From NCBI RefSeq assembly GCF_900110245.1, contig NZ_FOCZ01000010.1, positions 124,001-188,000 of the forward strand: a stretch of 64,000 bases of DNA, in the 5' to 3' direction. Each line of letters opens with the position of its first letter. Positions within the stretch are counted from its first letter, which is position 1. This document shows positions 43,718 to 53,082 of this stretch, in pieces. Origin of the DNA: Niastella yeongjuensis. Its GTDB lineage: Bacteria > Bacteroidota > Bacteroidia > Chitinophagales > Chitinophagaceae. Both the position numbers and the translations under genes were made by a program. The notes under the pieces are model-generated. The model was not told where the DNA came from. It saw only the letters and a list, made by a program, of their open reading frames with translations, and did no database searches.

Positions 43718-44392
43718 TTAATATCCCGTATTGCCGTTTTGAGGCGCCCCGGTTACAATAGCTACCCCTGAGCTGGTTCCCAACCGGTTGGCCCCGGCTT
43801 TAATGTACTGGTCCGCCTGCTCATAGCTGCGGATACCACCGGAAGCCTTTATTTTTATACTAGACGGCAGGTGTGCCCGCATCAGTTGCACCGCCTCGAT
43901 GGTGGCGCCCTTTTCGGCATATCCGGTGCTGGTTTTTAGAAAATCCACCCCGGTTTTGGCATATATTTCACAACATTTAATGATCTCTTCATCCGTTAAG
44001 ACCCCACTTTCGATGATCACTTTAACCAGCCTGTTCTGGGCATGGGCTGCCTCCACAATGGCCTCCATTTCCAATTCCAGGTATTGCCAGGCTTTGCTTT
44101 TTAATGCGATCAGGTTTATCACCACATCCAGTTCATCGGCTCCGTCCTGAATGGCCTGCTGTGCTTCAACCAGCTTGGCGCGGGCAATGGAATAACCAAA
44201 AGGAAAGCCTATGACCGTAGCCGTTTTTACCCCGCTGTTAACCAAAATTCCCCTGGCATTTTTTACCAGTGGCGGCGGCACACACACCGCATAAAAATTA
44301 TACCGGATCGCTTCTTCACATAGATTTTTAAGCTCATGTATGGTGGTTGCAGGTTTTAGCAGGGTGTGGTCGATGTATTGCGCAATATTCAT
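43718..44392 (-). CDS. deoC: Deoxyribose-phosphate aldolase
   Basis: 224-residue class I aldolase that splits 2-deoxyribose 5-phosphate to acetaldehyde and glyceraldehyde 3-phosphate. IDHTLLKPATT at the N-terminus, IGFPFG, ADELDVVIN, KVIIESGVL, FLKTSTGY (Schiff-base Lys) and KASGGIRS are the family motifs. Upstream sequence carries a TAATTTAG box. Confidence 0.96.
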   Translation of the reverse strand: MNIAQYIDHTLLKPATTIHELKNLCEEAIRYNFYAVCVPPPLVKNARGILVNSGVKTATVIGFPFGYSIARAKLVEAQQAIQDGADELDVVINLIALKSKAWQYLELEMEAIVEAAHAQNRLVKVIIESGVLTDEEIIKCCEIYAKTGVDFLKTSTGYAEKGATIEAVQLMRAHLPSSIKIKASGGIRSYEQADQYIKAGANRLGTSSGVAIVTGAPQNGNTGY

Positions 44393-44493
44393 GTAGTGTA
44401 TTAACCGGTTAAAAACTTTTTAACCCGACTAAATTAGTTCATTTAACTAAATTCGATCTCTGTTCCTGAATTTAATCATAAACCAAAAAGCAC

Positions 44494-47400
44494 ATGAGAA
44501 AGTACTGTTTCTTTCCACCCGGAAAGCTCCTTTTCCTGTTGGGTCTGATGTTCATTCTGCATTCAACTGCCATGGCTCAGGTAACCTTTCCTGTTAATGG
44601 CGTTGCTGATCCAAAAGTAAAATGTTTTGCTTTCACCAATGCCACCATTGTAAAAGATGTACAAACCACGCTCGCCAATGCCACACTGGTTATTCGTGAG
44701 GGAAAAATAGTTTCCGTAGGTACTTCGGTAACAATTCCGAAAGATGCCGTGGTGATCAATTGCAGCGGTAAATTTATTTACCCTTCTTTTATCGACATCT
44801 ATAGTGACTATGGCGTGGCCGTTCCGCAACGGCAGGGCGCCCCATTCGATTTCCGCGCTCCGGCACAATTGACGTCCAATACCAAGGGCGTATTTGGCTG
44901 GAACCAGGCCATCAGAAGCGAAATAGAAGCTGCCAAATTGTTCAATACCGATGACGCTAAAGCAGAACCTTTACGGAACATTGGTTTTGGTACCGTTCTT
45001 ACCCATCAAAAAGATGGCATAGCACGTGGCACCGGTGCTCTGGTTAGCCTGGCCAGTGAAAAAGAAAACCTGGTAATGCTGAAAGAAAAAGCGGCAGCGC
45101 ATTATTCATTCAGTAAAGGAACTTCTACCCAAAGTTATCCTTCCTCCATGATGGGTACTATTGCCTTGTTGCGCCAGACTTACCTCGATGCACAGTGGTA
45201 TAAAAACAATCCGGCTGCTGAAGGGGTGAACCTGTCGTTGAGATCCTGGAACGAGATCCAATCGTTACCCCAGATATTCGATGCAGGTGATAAATGGAAC
45301 GACCTGCGCGCCGATCGTATTGGGGATGAATTTGGCGTTCAATACATCATCAAAGGCGGGGGCAATGAATACCAACGCATAAAAGACATTGCTGCTACCA
45401 AAGCCACTTACATCCTGTCGCTGAATTTTCCGCAGGCAATGGATGTGGAAGACCCCAATGAAGCACGCTTTGTTTCACTGGGCGATATGAAACACTGGGA
45501 ACTGGCGCCGGCCAATCCGGCTGCGCTGGAAAAAGCAGCCATCCCATTTTGTTTAACCGCTACTGAATTAAAAGATACCAAACAGTTCCTGACCAATTTG
45601 CGCAAGGCCATCGAGTATGGATTAAGCGAAACCAAAGCGCTGGAGGCCCTTACCAAAACACCAGCTTCTGTATTGGGCGTGTATGACAAAGTAGGCAGTC
45701 TCGATGCCGGTAAAGTGGCGAGCTTTTTAATCACCACCGGTGAAGTGTTCAAAGAAAAAACGGTGATCCTGCAAAACTGGGTACAGGGCCAACGCTACAA
45801 TGTAAAAGACGAAAACTGGTCAGCTATAGCAGGGCAATATACATTACAGGTAAAGTCGGCCGGTGGTAGCAACAGTTATACCCTGGATGTGAAAAGCACC
45901 ACCGAGGCCAGCATTCTTGTCAAAGACACCATCAAAACAAAATTCACGTTCGATGGCAAGCTGGTAACCATCAGTTTTGCTACTGAAAAAAAGCCCCGGG
46001 CTGCAAACATTCGGCTGGGTGGTACGGTTAATGGCGACGTCTGGAACGGAAATGGCGTTGATGCAGAAGGCAATACCGTATTGTGGTCGGCCAGTTTTGC
46101 AAAGGCAGGCACGCCGGCCCCTGATACCAGCAAGAAAAAACCGCTGGGTGTATTAGGCAAAGTGGTGTATCCGTTCGATGGGTATGGTTGGGATTCCCTG
46201 CCACAGCCTGAAACCATTCTGATTAAGAACGGTACCGTTTGGACCAATGAAAAAGAAGGCAAACTGGAAAATACCGATGTATTGATAAAGAACGGAAAGA
46301 TCGCACAGATCGGTAAAAACCTGTCGGACCCCGGTGCTAAAGTAATTGATGCTACCGGTAAGTTTGTTACTCCCGGTATTATCGATGAACACTCACACAT
46401 AGCTGCCGCTTCTATTAATGAAGGAACACAATCAGTAACGTCTGAAGTGCGTATTGCCGATAACCTGAACCCTGAGGACATAAACATCTATCGCCAGTTG
46501 AGCGGCGGCGTTACGTCTTCCCACATTTTGCATGGCTCTGCCAATACCATTGGCGGACAAACACAATTGATAAAACTGCGTTGGGGCGCCAATGACGAAG
46601 AACTGAAATTCAAAGGTGCTGACCCCTTCATTAAATTTGCATTGGGTGAAAACGTAAAACGCACTACCTCGCAAAACAACAACCGCTTTCCCGATACCCG
46701 TATGGGGGTTGAAGAAGTGTTAATGGATGCCTTTACCCGCGCCTGCGAATATGAAAAAGGCTGTAAAGATATAGAGGCTGCTGCCGCACCTAAAAAGAAA
46801 GGTGCTGCTGTTACGCCGGCTGCTGCGCCTGTACGCCGCGACCTGGAGCTGGAAGCCCTGGTGGAGATCATGAATAAAAAGCGCTTTATTACCTGCCACT
46901 CCTATGTGCAAAGCGAGATCACGGCTACCATGCGCGTGGCGGAGAAATTCAACTTCCACGTAAATACTTTCACCCACATTCTGGAAGGGTATAAAGTGGC
47001 CGATAAAATGAAAGCACATGGCGCCAACGCGTCTACGTTCAGCGATTGGTGGGCTTATAAAACAGAGGTGCAGGACGCCATTCCCTACAATGCTACCATT
47101 ATGCAACGGGTAGGCCTGAATGTATGTATCAATTCAGACGATGCAGAAATGGCACGCCGCCTGAACCAGGAAGCCGCCAAAAGCGTAAAATACGGCGGCA
47201 TGTCGGAAGAAGATGCATTCAAAATGGTAACCCTGAACCCGGCCAAAGCCCTGCATGTGGAAGAAAAAGTAGGCAGCCTGAAACCAGGTAAAGATGCCGA
47301 TGTGGTAGTATGGAGCGATAATCCGCTGAGCATTTATGCAAAGGCCGAGCAAACGATCGTTGATGGTATAGTTTATTTCGACCGGGCACGCGACGCGGAC

Positions 47401-47586
47401 ATGCGTAAAAAGATTGCCGTTGAAAGGAACCGCCTCGTTCAAAAAATGTTGGGTGAAAAAAGAAGTGGTGGCCCCGTTCAACCCGCCGTCCCCAGCTACC
47501 AGGTTATTTTAAGCTGTGGCGATCATGACCACCACGATGGATTGATTACCGTTGATGTAGATGAAAACGATGCTAACTCCAACTAA
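44494..47586 (+). CDS. Two-domain secreted amidohydrolase
   Basis: 1030 residues. Signal peptide (LLFLLGLMFILHSTAMAQ). The N-terminal amidohydrolase fold (about 45-450) has lost the metal site: the usual HxH is replaced in KFIYPSFIDIYSDYG. The C-terminal copy (about 570-1010) keeps HSH in PGIIDEHSHIAAAS, His in TCHSYVQSEI and FTHILEGYK, and Asp in NSDDAEMARRL, so it should bind metals and be catalytic. The tail SCGDHDHHDG is His-rich. Substrate unknown. A paralogue with the degenerate fold follows immediately. Confidence 0.85.
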   Translation: MRKYCFFPPGKLLFLLGLMFILHSTAMAQVTFPVNGVADPKVKCFAFTNATIVKDVQTTLANATLVIREGKIVSVGTSVTIPKDAVVINCSGKFIYPSFIDIYSDYGVAVPQRQGAPFDFRAPAQLTSNTKGVFGWNQAIRSEIEAAKLFNTDDAKAEPLRNIGFGTVLTHQKDGIARGTGALVSLASEKENLVMLKEKAAAHYSFSKGTSTQSYPSSMMGTIALLRQTYLDAQWYKNNPAAEGVNLSLRSWNEIQSLPQIFDAGDKWNDLRADRIGDEFGVQYIIKGGGNEYQRIKDIAATKATYILSLNFPQAMDVEDPNEARFVSLGDMKHWELAPANPAALEKAAIPFCLTATELKDTKQFLTNLRKAIEYGLSETKALEALTKTPASVLGVYDKVGSLDAGKVASFLITTGEVFKEKTVILQNWVQGQRYNVKDENWSAIAGQYTLQVKSAGGSNSYTLDVKSTTEASILVKDTIKTKFTFDGKLVTISFATEKKPRAANIRLGGTVNGDVWNGNGVDAEGNTVLWSASFAKAGTPAPDTSKKKPLGVLGKVVYPFDGYGWDSLPQPETILIKNGTVWTNEKEGKLENTDVLIKNGKIAQIGKNLSDPGAKVIDATGKFVTPGIIDEHSHIAAASINEGTQSVTSEVRIADNLNPEDINIYRQLSGGVTSSHILHGSANTIGGQTQLIKLRWGANDEELKFKGADPFIKFALGENVKRTTSQNNNRFPDTRMGVEEVLMDAFTRACEYEKGCKDIEAAAAPKKKGAAVTPAAAPVRRDLELEALVEIMNKKRFITCHSYVQSEITATMRVAEKFNFHVNTFTHILEGYKVADKMKAHGANASTFSDWWAYKTEVQDAIPYNATIMQRVGLNVCINSDDAEMARRLNQEAAKSVKYGGMSEEDAFKMVTLNPAKALHVEEKVGSLKPGKDADVVVWSDNPLSIYAKAEQTIVDGIVYFDRARDADMRKKIAVERNRLVQKMLGEKRSGGPVQPAVPSYQVILSCGDHDHHDGLITVDVDENDANSN

Positions 47587-47590
47587 AAAC

Positions 47591-48907
47591 ATGCAATCGA
47601 TGAAAAATTTAATCATATTGATACATTGCCTGGCGTTGCTGATAACGGTACAGGCACAGGAAGATGTATACCCGGCCAAACCATACACCGGAAAGTTATT
47701 TATCACTAACGGTACCATACACGTTGGTAATGGCCAGGTAGTAGAAAATGGTTCCATTGAAGTAGACAATGGAAAAATTGTACAGGTAGGTGCAAATATC
47801 ACTGTGCCAGCCGATGCCAAAGTAATAGATGCAAAAGGAAAGCAGGTTTATCCCGGTTTGATATTACCGGTAACCGATCTGGGATTGAAAGAGATCGGCA
47901 GCGGGGTACGTGGCAGCAACGACTACAACGAGCTGGGCGAATACAATAACAGCATTCGTTCCATTGTTGCTTACAATTCCGATTCAAAGATCATCAATAC
48001 CCTGAAAGCAAATGGTATTTTGCTGGCAGGTGTTACCCCGCAGGGCGGCACGGTCAGCGGTTCTTCAACCGTAGTACAGCTGGATGCCTGGAATTGGGAA
48101 GATGCTGCCTATAAAACAGACAATGGCATTCACCTGAACATGCCCACCTTTGTTACCCGCCCCAACCGGTTTGCTGCTTTTGCCGGCGTGCGACAACCAC
48201 AAACCGATCCGGCCAAAGAGGCACTGAAAAAAATAGATGAGATAAAAGACCTGTTTCGCCAGGCAAAAGCTTACCTGCAGGAAACAACCCATAAGGAAAG
48301 CAACCTGAAGTTTGAAGCGTTGAAAGGGTTATTCAATAAAACCCAAAAGCTGTTTGTTCACGCCGACCAGGTAAAACAAATGCTGATCGCTATTGATTTT
48401 GTAAAAGAGTTTGGTTTTGACGTAGTGTTGGTAGGTGCCAGTGAAAGTTTTCAAATTGCCGATCTCTTGAAACAAAACAATATTGCGGTGATCCTGTCTG
48501 ATGAACATGCACTGCCGGCTGCGGAAGACGATGATGTTGACCAGCCCTTTAAAACACCTGCCATGCTGCAAAAGGCCGGGGTATTGTTTGCGTTGAATGA
48601 TGAACATGCCGAAAGCCGGTACCGTAACCTGGCTTTCAATGCCGGTACTGCTGCTGCATATGGGTTAAGCAAAGAGCAGGCATTACAGGCCATTACGTTG
48701 AATTCAGCCAGAATTCTGGGCGTTGATGATAAAACAGGATCGCTGGAAGCAGGCAAAGATGCCAACATTGTAGTAAGTGATGGCGACATACTCGATATGC
48801 GCACCAGCATTATTCAACATGCTTTTATCCAGGGCCGTGAAGTAAGTCTTGAGAACAAACAAAAGCAATTGTACGAACGCTATAAGTATAAATATGAGTT
48901 GAAGTGA
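47591..48907 (+). CDS. Secreted amidohydrolase-fold protein without metal site
   Basis: 438 residues from the ATG at 47591 (47600 also possible). Signal peptide MKNLIILIHCLALLITVQAQ. It resembles the N-terminal, degenerate half of the preceding protein: QVYPGLILPVTDLGL in place of the HxH strand, NELGEYNNSIRS, TLKANGILLAGVTPQGGTVSGSSTV, and the C-terminal amidohydrolase landmark LEAGKDANIVVSDGDIL. Four bases separate it from the upstream stop, so translational coupling is likely and it may form a heteromer with it. No catalytic role can be assigned. Confidence 0.82.
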   Translation: MQSMKNLIILIHCLALLITVQAQEDVYPAKPYTGKLFITNGTIHVGNGQVVENGSIEVDNGKIVQVGANITVPADAKVIDAKGKQVYPGLILPVTDLGLKEIGSGVRGSNDYNELGEYNNSIRSIVAYNSDSKIINTLKANGILLAGVTPQGGTVSGSSTVVQLDAWNWEDAAYKTDNGIHLNMPTFVTRPNRFAAFAGVRQPQTDPAKEALKKIDEIKDLFRQAKAYLQETTHKESNLKFEALKGLFNKTQKLFVHADQVKQMLIAIDFVKEFGFDVVLVGASESFQIADLLKQNNIAVILSDEHALPAAEDDDVDQPFKTPAMLQKAGVLFALNDEHAESRYRNLAFNAGTAAAYGLSKEQALQAITLNSARILGVDDKTGSLEAGKDANIVVSDGDILDMRTSIIQHAFIQGREVSLENKQKQLYERYKYKYELK

Positions 48908-48925
48908 TTGGGTAATTAATAAATG

Positions 48926-48978
48926 GCCCCCCACCAACCTCCTCCCATTGGGGGAGGTTGGTGGGGGGCTTTTTTTTT
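48926..48978 (+). terminator. Strong terminator after the amidohydrolase pair
   Basis: GCCCCCCACCAACCTCC and GGAGGTTGGTGGGGGGC form a perfect 17-bp stem with a 10-nt loop, followed by nine T. Confidence 0.95.
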
Positions 48979-49092
48979 GATATAAATCAAAAATATAATT
49001 TACTAACGTAGATCAGTTCTTCAAGATACAATGCCGTAACAATATGAAGTATATTCAGGTTTACACATCTCTTTAACCTTTAATGCTTGTAT

Positions 49093-49680
49093 ATGAAAAA
49101 AGTATTGGTATTGGTATGCATCGCTGTATGTGCCACCGTTTTATTGGTTTTTTGCAGTGGGCCAGTTGCTGAGGAACATGTGGCTGGCGTTAGTACCGAA
49201 GGTATTTCACCCGATAGTATGGCAAAACGAGGTGCTTACCTGGTAAGCATCATGGGGTGTAATGATTGTCATACCCCCAAGAAGATGGGACCTAACGGAC
49301 CTGTATTTGATGAAGACAGGTTGTTATCGGGCCACCCGGCTGATATGCCGGTTGCCAAATTCGATACCGGTACCTCGAAAAACTGGATCTTATTTAACCA
49401 GATACTCACCAATTATGTGGGCCCCTGGGGCATTTCTTATTCGGCCAATCTTACCCCCGATTCAACCGGTACCGGCTCCTGGACTGAGGCCCAGTTTATT
49501 AAATCAATCCGGGAAGGTAAATACAAAGGGCTTGATAATACCCGCCCCTTATTGCCTCCCATGCCCTGGCAGGAGTATAGTAAAGCATCTGATGAGGACC
49601 TGAAAGCCATTTTCGCCTACCTGAAAACAATCAAACCTATAAAGAACGTAGTGCCAATGGCAACCATCAATATGCATTAG
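49093..49680 (+). CDS. Cytochrome c lipoprotein
   Basis: 195 residues. ATG at 49093 (the frame's first start at 49087 is TTG). N-terminal signal with probable lipobox LVFC. One c-type heme motif CNDCH near residue 57 (GAYLVSIMGCNDCHTPKKMG) with the distal Met probably in LPPMPW, then DEDLKAIFAYLKTIKP, the final helix of class I cytochromes. Periplasmic electron carrier or oxidase subunit; partner unknown. Confidence 0.87.
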   Translation: MKKVLVLVCIAVCATVLLVFCSGPVAEEHVAGVSTEGISPDSMAKRGAYLVSIMGCNDCHTPKKMGPNGPVFDEDRLLSGHPADMPVAKFDTGTSKNWILFNQILTNYVGPWGISYSANLTPDSTGTGSWTEAQFIKSIREGKYKGLDNTRPLLPPMPWQEYSKASDEDLKAIFAYLKTIKPIKNVVPMATINMH

Positions 49681-49727
49681 ATTGTGGCAATAATCCTGTA
49701 ACTTCCGTATAAAGAACACTATCCTTT

Positions 49728-50531
49728 ATGCATACAGGATCATTCATTCGCTGCTGCATTTTTTGTGTTGTACTTACAACCATTGCTGCCTGTCACAGCG
49801 CCCATAAGACCAACGCCGGAAAAGACGGCTGGGTAAAACTATTCAATGGCCACGATCTCAACGACTGGGTAGTAAAGATCAACCACCACGAGGTGGGCGA
49901 TAATTTTGGTAAAACCTTCCGGGTAGAAGACAGCATGATCAAGGTACGCTATGATCAGTATGGGGCGTATAACGATCAGTTCGGTCACCTGTATTATAAA
50001 ACACCTTTCTCGTATTACCACCTGGTGGTGGAGTACCGGTTCACCGGCGAATGGAAAAAAGATGCTCCTTCATACACCTTGCTCAACAGTGGGATCATGT
50101 TCCATTCGCAGGACCCGCATACCATGCCTAAGGAACAGAACTGGCCCATCTCCATCGAGTTTCAATTACTGGGCGGACTGGGCGATGGCAATCCGCGTCC
50201 TACCGGCAATATGTGTTCGCCCGGTACCAACATTGTGTACAATGGCGTGCTGGATACCCGGCATTGTATCAATTCAACTTCCAAAACATACGATGGCGAT
50301 CAGTGGGTACGTGCCGAACTGATTGTATTGGGCGATTCTTTGATCACGCACATCATCAATGGCGATACCGTAATGCAATACTCAAAACCGCAGATCGGTG
50401 GGGGCGTGGTTGAAAACTATGATCCAAAGATCAAGCAGGATGGCAAGATCCTTTCTTCAGGCTTTATTGCCCTGCAGAGCGAAGGACAGCCGGTGGATTT
50501 TAGGAGAGTTGAGATTAAGGAGTTGAAATAG
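49728..50531 (+). CDS. DUF1080 (3-keto-disaccharide hydrolase-like) lipoprotein
   Basis: 267 residues. Lipoprotein signal ends IAAC (Cys about 21). The DUF1080 lectin-like sandwich starts with GWVKLFNGHDLNDWVVK and continues with FGHLYYKTPFSYYHLVVEYRF, NSGIMFHSQDP, ISIEFQLLGG and the closing strand SEGQPVDFRRVEIKEL. Related enzymes hydrolyse 3-keto sugars or glycosides; catalytic residues are not established for this type. Confidence 0.87.
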   Translation: MHTGSFIRCCIFCVVLTTIAACHSAHKTNAGKDGWVKLFNGHDLNDWVVKINHHEVGDNFGKTFRVEDSMIKVRYDQYGAYNDQFGHLYYKTPFSYYHLVVEYRFTGEWKKDAPSYTLLNSGIMFHSQDPHTMPKEQNWPISIEFQLLGGLGDGNPRPTGNMCSPGTNIVYNGVLDTRHCINSTSKTYDGDQWVRAELIVLGDSLITHIINGDTVMQYSKPQIGGGVVENYDPKIKQDGKILSSGFIALQSEGQPVDFRRVEIKELK

Positions 50532-50664
50532 GTTGATAAGAGTTGATAAGTTAACAAGTTAACGAGTTGACAGGTTAACAAGTTGACGACGTTGATAGAG
50601 TTGATAAGGGACTTCCGCGCAGAAGTGTATTTCTTTCTGCCTTCTGCCCTCTGCCTTCTGCCCT
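50531..50664. repeat. Intergenic quasi-repeats: GTTGATAAG words and TTCTGCC heptamers
   Basis: Two adjacent parts between convergent genes. 50531-50609 repeats GTTGATAAG, GTTAACAAG and GTTGACAAG words about eight times. 50624-50664 has GGCAGAAG-like bases followed by four TTCTGCC/CTCTGCC heptamers, so the two can fold back on each other. Confidence 0.75.
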
Positions 50665-50665
50665 T

Positions 50666-51169
50666 TCACGAATTCAACAATTTAAATGGTCGCAACCTGG
50701 GAATCCACCTCGGCACATGTTTCTTATACTTCAGGTAATCGCTGCCAAAGCGTTGCATCATGCTGCGTTCTTCCACGAAAATAAAATACAGGGTATTGAT
50801 GATAAAGAAGGCTACGGCCCATGCCAGTATACTGGTAGAAAATAACATCAGCCCTTCTCCGGTTATCATAAAGAACACCCCGGTGATCATGGGATTGCGG
50901 CAATAACGATAGGGGCCTTCCACAATCAGTTTTTTCGTAGGCTCCCAGGGGGCCAGCGTTCCCTGACCCATCGTTTTAAAAAGGAATACCGTGTACACAA
51001 AGAGAGCTGAACCAACTACTGCTATTAACCAGCCGATCAGTTTGGTGGTTAAAGAGTGGGGGATGAAGGGATCTCTGCTATTGTATAACAGGTAAGGAAC
51101 AATGAATGTTACCGTGAATGGCATTATAAGAATGTCACGTACGTGTTTCCAATTTGATGGCGACTCCAT
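50666..51169 (-). CDS. Isoprenylcysteine carboxyl methyltransferase (ICMT)-family membrane protein
   Basis: 167 residues with four or five membrane segments. The ICMT/phospholipid methyltransferase signature is LAPWEPTKKLIVEGPYRYCRNPM near residue 90, followed by ERSMMQRFGSDYLKYKKHVPRWIPR at the C-terminus, where SAM is held. Bacterial members methylate various lipids or amines; the substrate here is unknown. It starts 13 bp after the LCM-family methyltransferase gene and is probably cotranscribed. Confidence 0.85.
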   Translation of the reverse strand: MESPSNWKHVRDILIMPFTVTFIVPYLLYNSRDPFIPHSLTTKLIGWLIAVVGSALFVYTVFLFKTMGQGTLAPWEPTKKLIVEGPYRYCRNPMITGVFFMITGEGLMLFSTSILAWAVAFFIINTLYFIFVEERSMMQRFGSDYLKYKKHVPRWIPRLRPFKLLNS

Positions 51170-51182
51170 ATGTCAAATAATT

Positions 51183-52055
51183 TTAAGCTTTATAAGCAAA
51201 TGCTACTCTGTAAAATTCATATCCCTTTTCAGGGCGGTTGGGCAAGTAACGATCGCGGTAATCAGCTGCTCCGGAGTCTTCAAGTAGTACGAAATTATAT
51301 GATTGCAGGTAGAGGGATAATTTTTCAGGATTAAAACCGAATGTCCAGCGTTCCTCAATGGCATCCAGGTCTTGCAACAGCTTTTGGGCGCCAAAAAATG
51401 TTTCGGGCGCGTCCAGTACCTGTTGGTGTACATATGTAAAGATAATATATGAACCAGTAGCAAATTCACTGGCAAAAGCAAATGTTTTATTGATCGCTTC
51501 TGCATTCAGGTAGTTGGTTACACCTTCCCAAATGATGGTGGTAGGGATGGAAAAATCCAGCTTTTCCCTAACCGCCAGCTGTTGCAGGCTTTCTTTGTTG
51601 AAATCTATTTGCCAGTAGTGAATATGGTTGGGAAGATGGCCCAGTGTTTTTTGCAGGATGGCGGTTTTCTTCTGGGCGGTGTTGGGGTGGTCTATTTCAA
51701 TAACAGGCATATTTGATAAAGCATCAAGCCGAAGGGCACGGGTATCAAAACCGGCTCCTAAGATTATTACCTGTTGTATGTTTTGTTGAATGGTTTGTTG
51801 TAACAGATCGTCGATATACCGGGTGCGGGCAATACCAGAGGTTAAGGCGCCGGGTATTTTCTTGTGAATGGTACGCTGAACATAATTGCGTACAAATGAA
51901 AGAAAGGAAAGACGGGCAGCCCAGTTTAATTTTCCATCTAAAAACGATACCGCATACGGATCTTTAAAGAGCCGTTTATTCGCAGGTTGTGTGGTTTCTA
52001 ATGCCCGGAATAAAGCCATGTATTGCGCTGTCTGGCTTGCTTTATCTGCTTTCAT
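51183..52055 (-). CDS. LCM-family SAM-dependent methyltransferase
   Basis: 290 residues of the leucine carboxyl methyltransferase/TIGR00027 family. The SAM site is VIILGAGFDTRALRLD near residue 96, with EIDHPNTAQKK and IWEGVTNYLN downstream. Such bacterial proteins are widespread and their substrates mostly unknown. Upstream of an ICMT-family gene. Confidence 0.85.
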   Translation of the reverse strand: MKADKASQTAQYMALFRALETTQPANKRLFKDPYAVSFLDGKLNWAARLSFLSFVRNYVQRTIHKKIPGALTSGIARTRYIDDLLQQTIQQNIQQVIILGAGFDTRALRLDALSNMPVIEIDHPNTAQKKTAILQKTLGHLPNHIHYWQIDFNKESLQQLAVREKLDFSIPTTIIWEGVTNYLNAEAINKTFAFASEFATGSYIIFTYVHQQVLDAPETFFGAQKLLQDLDAIEERWTFGFNPEKLSLYLQSYNFVLLEDSGAADYRDRYLPNRPEKGYEFYRVAFAYKA

Positions 52056-52139
52056 ACATCGCTAATGCATTTGAGAAACTAAAATACACCGTTTAGCCGG
52101 AAATTGATGATCCTTAACAGTAAATTTACCAGTAATTAT

Positions 52140-52168
52140 AAAGCCCTCCCATTTATGGGGAGGGCTTT
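52140..52168. terminator. Hairpin after the 52173 lipoprotein gene
   Basis: AAAGCCCTCCC and GGGAGGGCTTT form an 11-bp stem with a 6-8-nt loop; tail on the minus strand is TATAATTACT, so termination may be partial. Confidence 0.7.
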
Positions 52169-52172
52169 ATAA

Positions 52173-52970
52173 TTATTTTTTTGCAGGTTGTTTTTTACTC
52201 AGGGTAACAACACTCAGCTGCACTTCCTCTTTTATTGGAATGGGGACATTTCCAGGGCTAATATCGCGTTCCCTGGTGCTCCGGTTTAAGTTCAAATCAA
52301 TGATTAAACTATCGTTCTCGAAAATTCTTAAGTCCGATCCTTCTTTCCCCTCCGTAACAGACCGGTAACCGGCTTGTTTCGCCAGGTCGTAAAATCGCTT
52401 ATATTCAGGTGACTTAGCTATATATATTATTGATTTTTCATGGGGAAACACTCTTATATACTGGTTTTTCCTTTCATTGATCCAGGCAGTATCATTATTT
52501 TTTACCCATCCGAAGGTGATCTTATTGAGACTGGAATCCATGTTTTCTTTTTTCATGGTCACCAGGGCGTTCAGGTCTGCGATTTCCATGTCTCTTTCTT
52601 TTATCCCGGTGTATTCCAGTATTTCCTCGGGGGTTAACAGGAGCTTTATAATGGCTGGGTTCTTTCTGGAATACACCAACATAACCTGCTGGTCCTTGGA
52701 GAAACTTTTGAAATCTGACCGGGTTACTGATTTGTGAACCGTGAGCGAGGTCCCGTTCTCATCTGTATATTCTACTATTACGTCGAAGTATTCACTGTAC
52801 TTGCCGGATTCTCCTGTTCCGTCTTTAAGCGTCCCTAAGGCTTTAACTCCATCTTGCTTTAATATTACATCATTGTCAACGTTGTCGCAGCCAGGTAGTA
52901 TAGATACGGTGCAAAAGAAAATAGCAATGGCCGGTAACAGGCGGGGGAAAATGGTTTTTTTCATAGTCAT
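52173..52970 (-). CDS. Lipoprotein of unknown function
   Basis: 265 residues. The signal ends LPGC. After it a beta-rich domain (DFKSFSKDQQVMLVYSRKNPAIIKLL is a turn-and-strand pattern seen in DUF-type signal-peptide proteins) and a charged region; DWKDTAWINERKNQYI-like and TEGKEGSDLRIFENDSLIIDLN strands follow. No family was recognised. A TATTTTGG box sits four bases before the ATG at 52970; ATG at 52964 is an alternative. Confidence 0.7.
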   Translation of the reverse strand: MTMKKTIFPRLLPAIAIFFCTVSILPGCDNVDNDVILKQDGVKALGTLKDGTGESGKYSEYFDVIVEYTDENGTSLTVHKSVTRSDFKSFSKDQQVMLVYSRKNPAIIKLLLTPEEILEYTGIKERDMEIADLNALVTMKKENMDSSLNKITFGWVKNNDTAWINERKNQYIRVFPHEKSIIYIAKSPEYKRFYDLAKQAGYRSVTEGKEGSDLRIFENDSLIIDLNLNRSTRERDISPGNVPIPIKEEVQLSVVTLSKKQPAKK

Positions 52971-53020
52971 GGCGCCAAAATAGTAACGTCCGCGGGTATT
53001 TGCAAGCTATTTCGGTAAAT

Positions 53021-53054
53021 AAAAAAAGCCCTGATGGTATCATCAAGGCTTTTA
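53021..53054 (-). terminator. Terminator after secA
   Basis: GCCTTGATG and CATCAGGGC pair, with AAAAGCC extending the stem on the minus strand, followed by TTTTTTTATTT. Confidence 0.88.
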
Positions 53055-53082
53055 TAAATAACATAAAAAAATAATCTTTCAA

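Noticed and set aside
45876-46487. 203-codon minus-strand ORF in the amidohydrolase gene
   Set aside because: Shadow of the coding strand; no signal, motif or start context.
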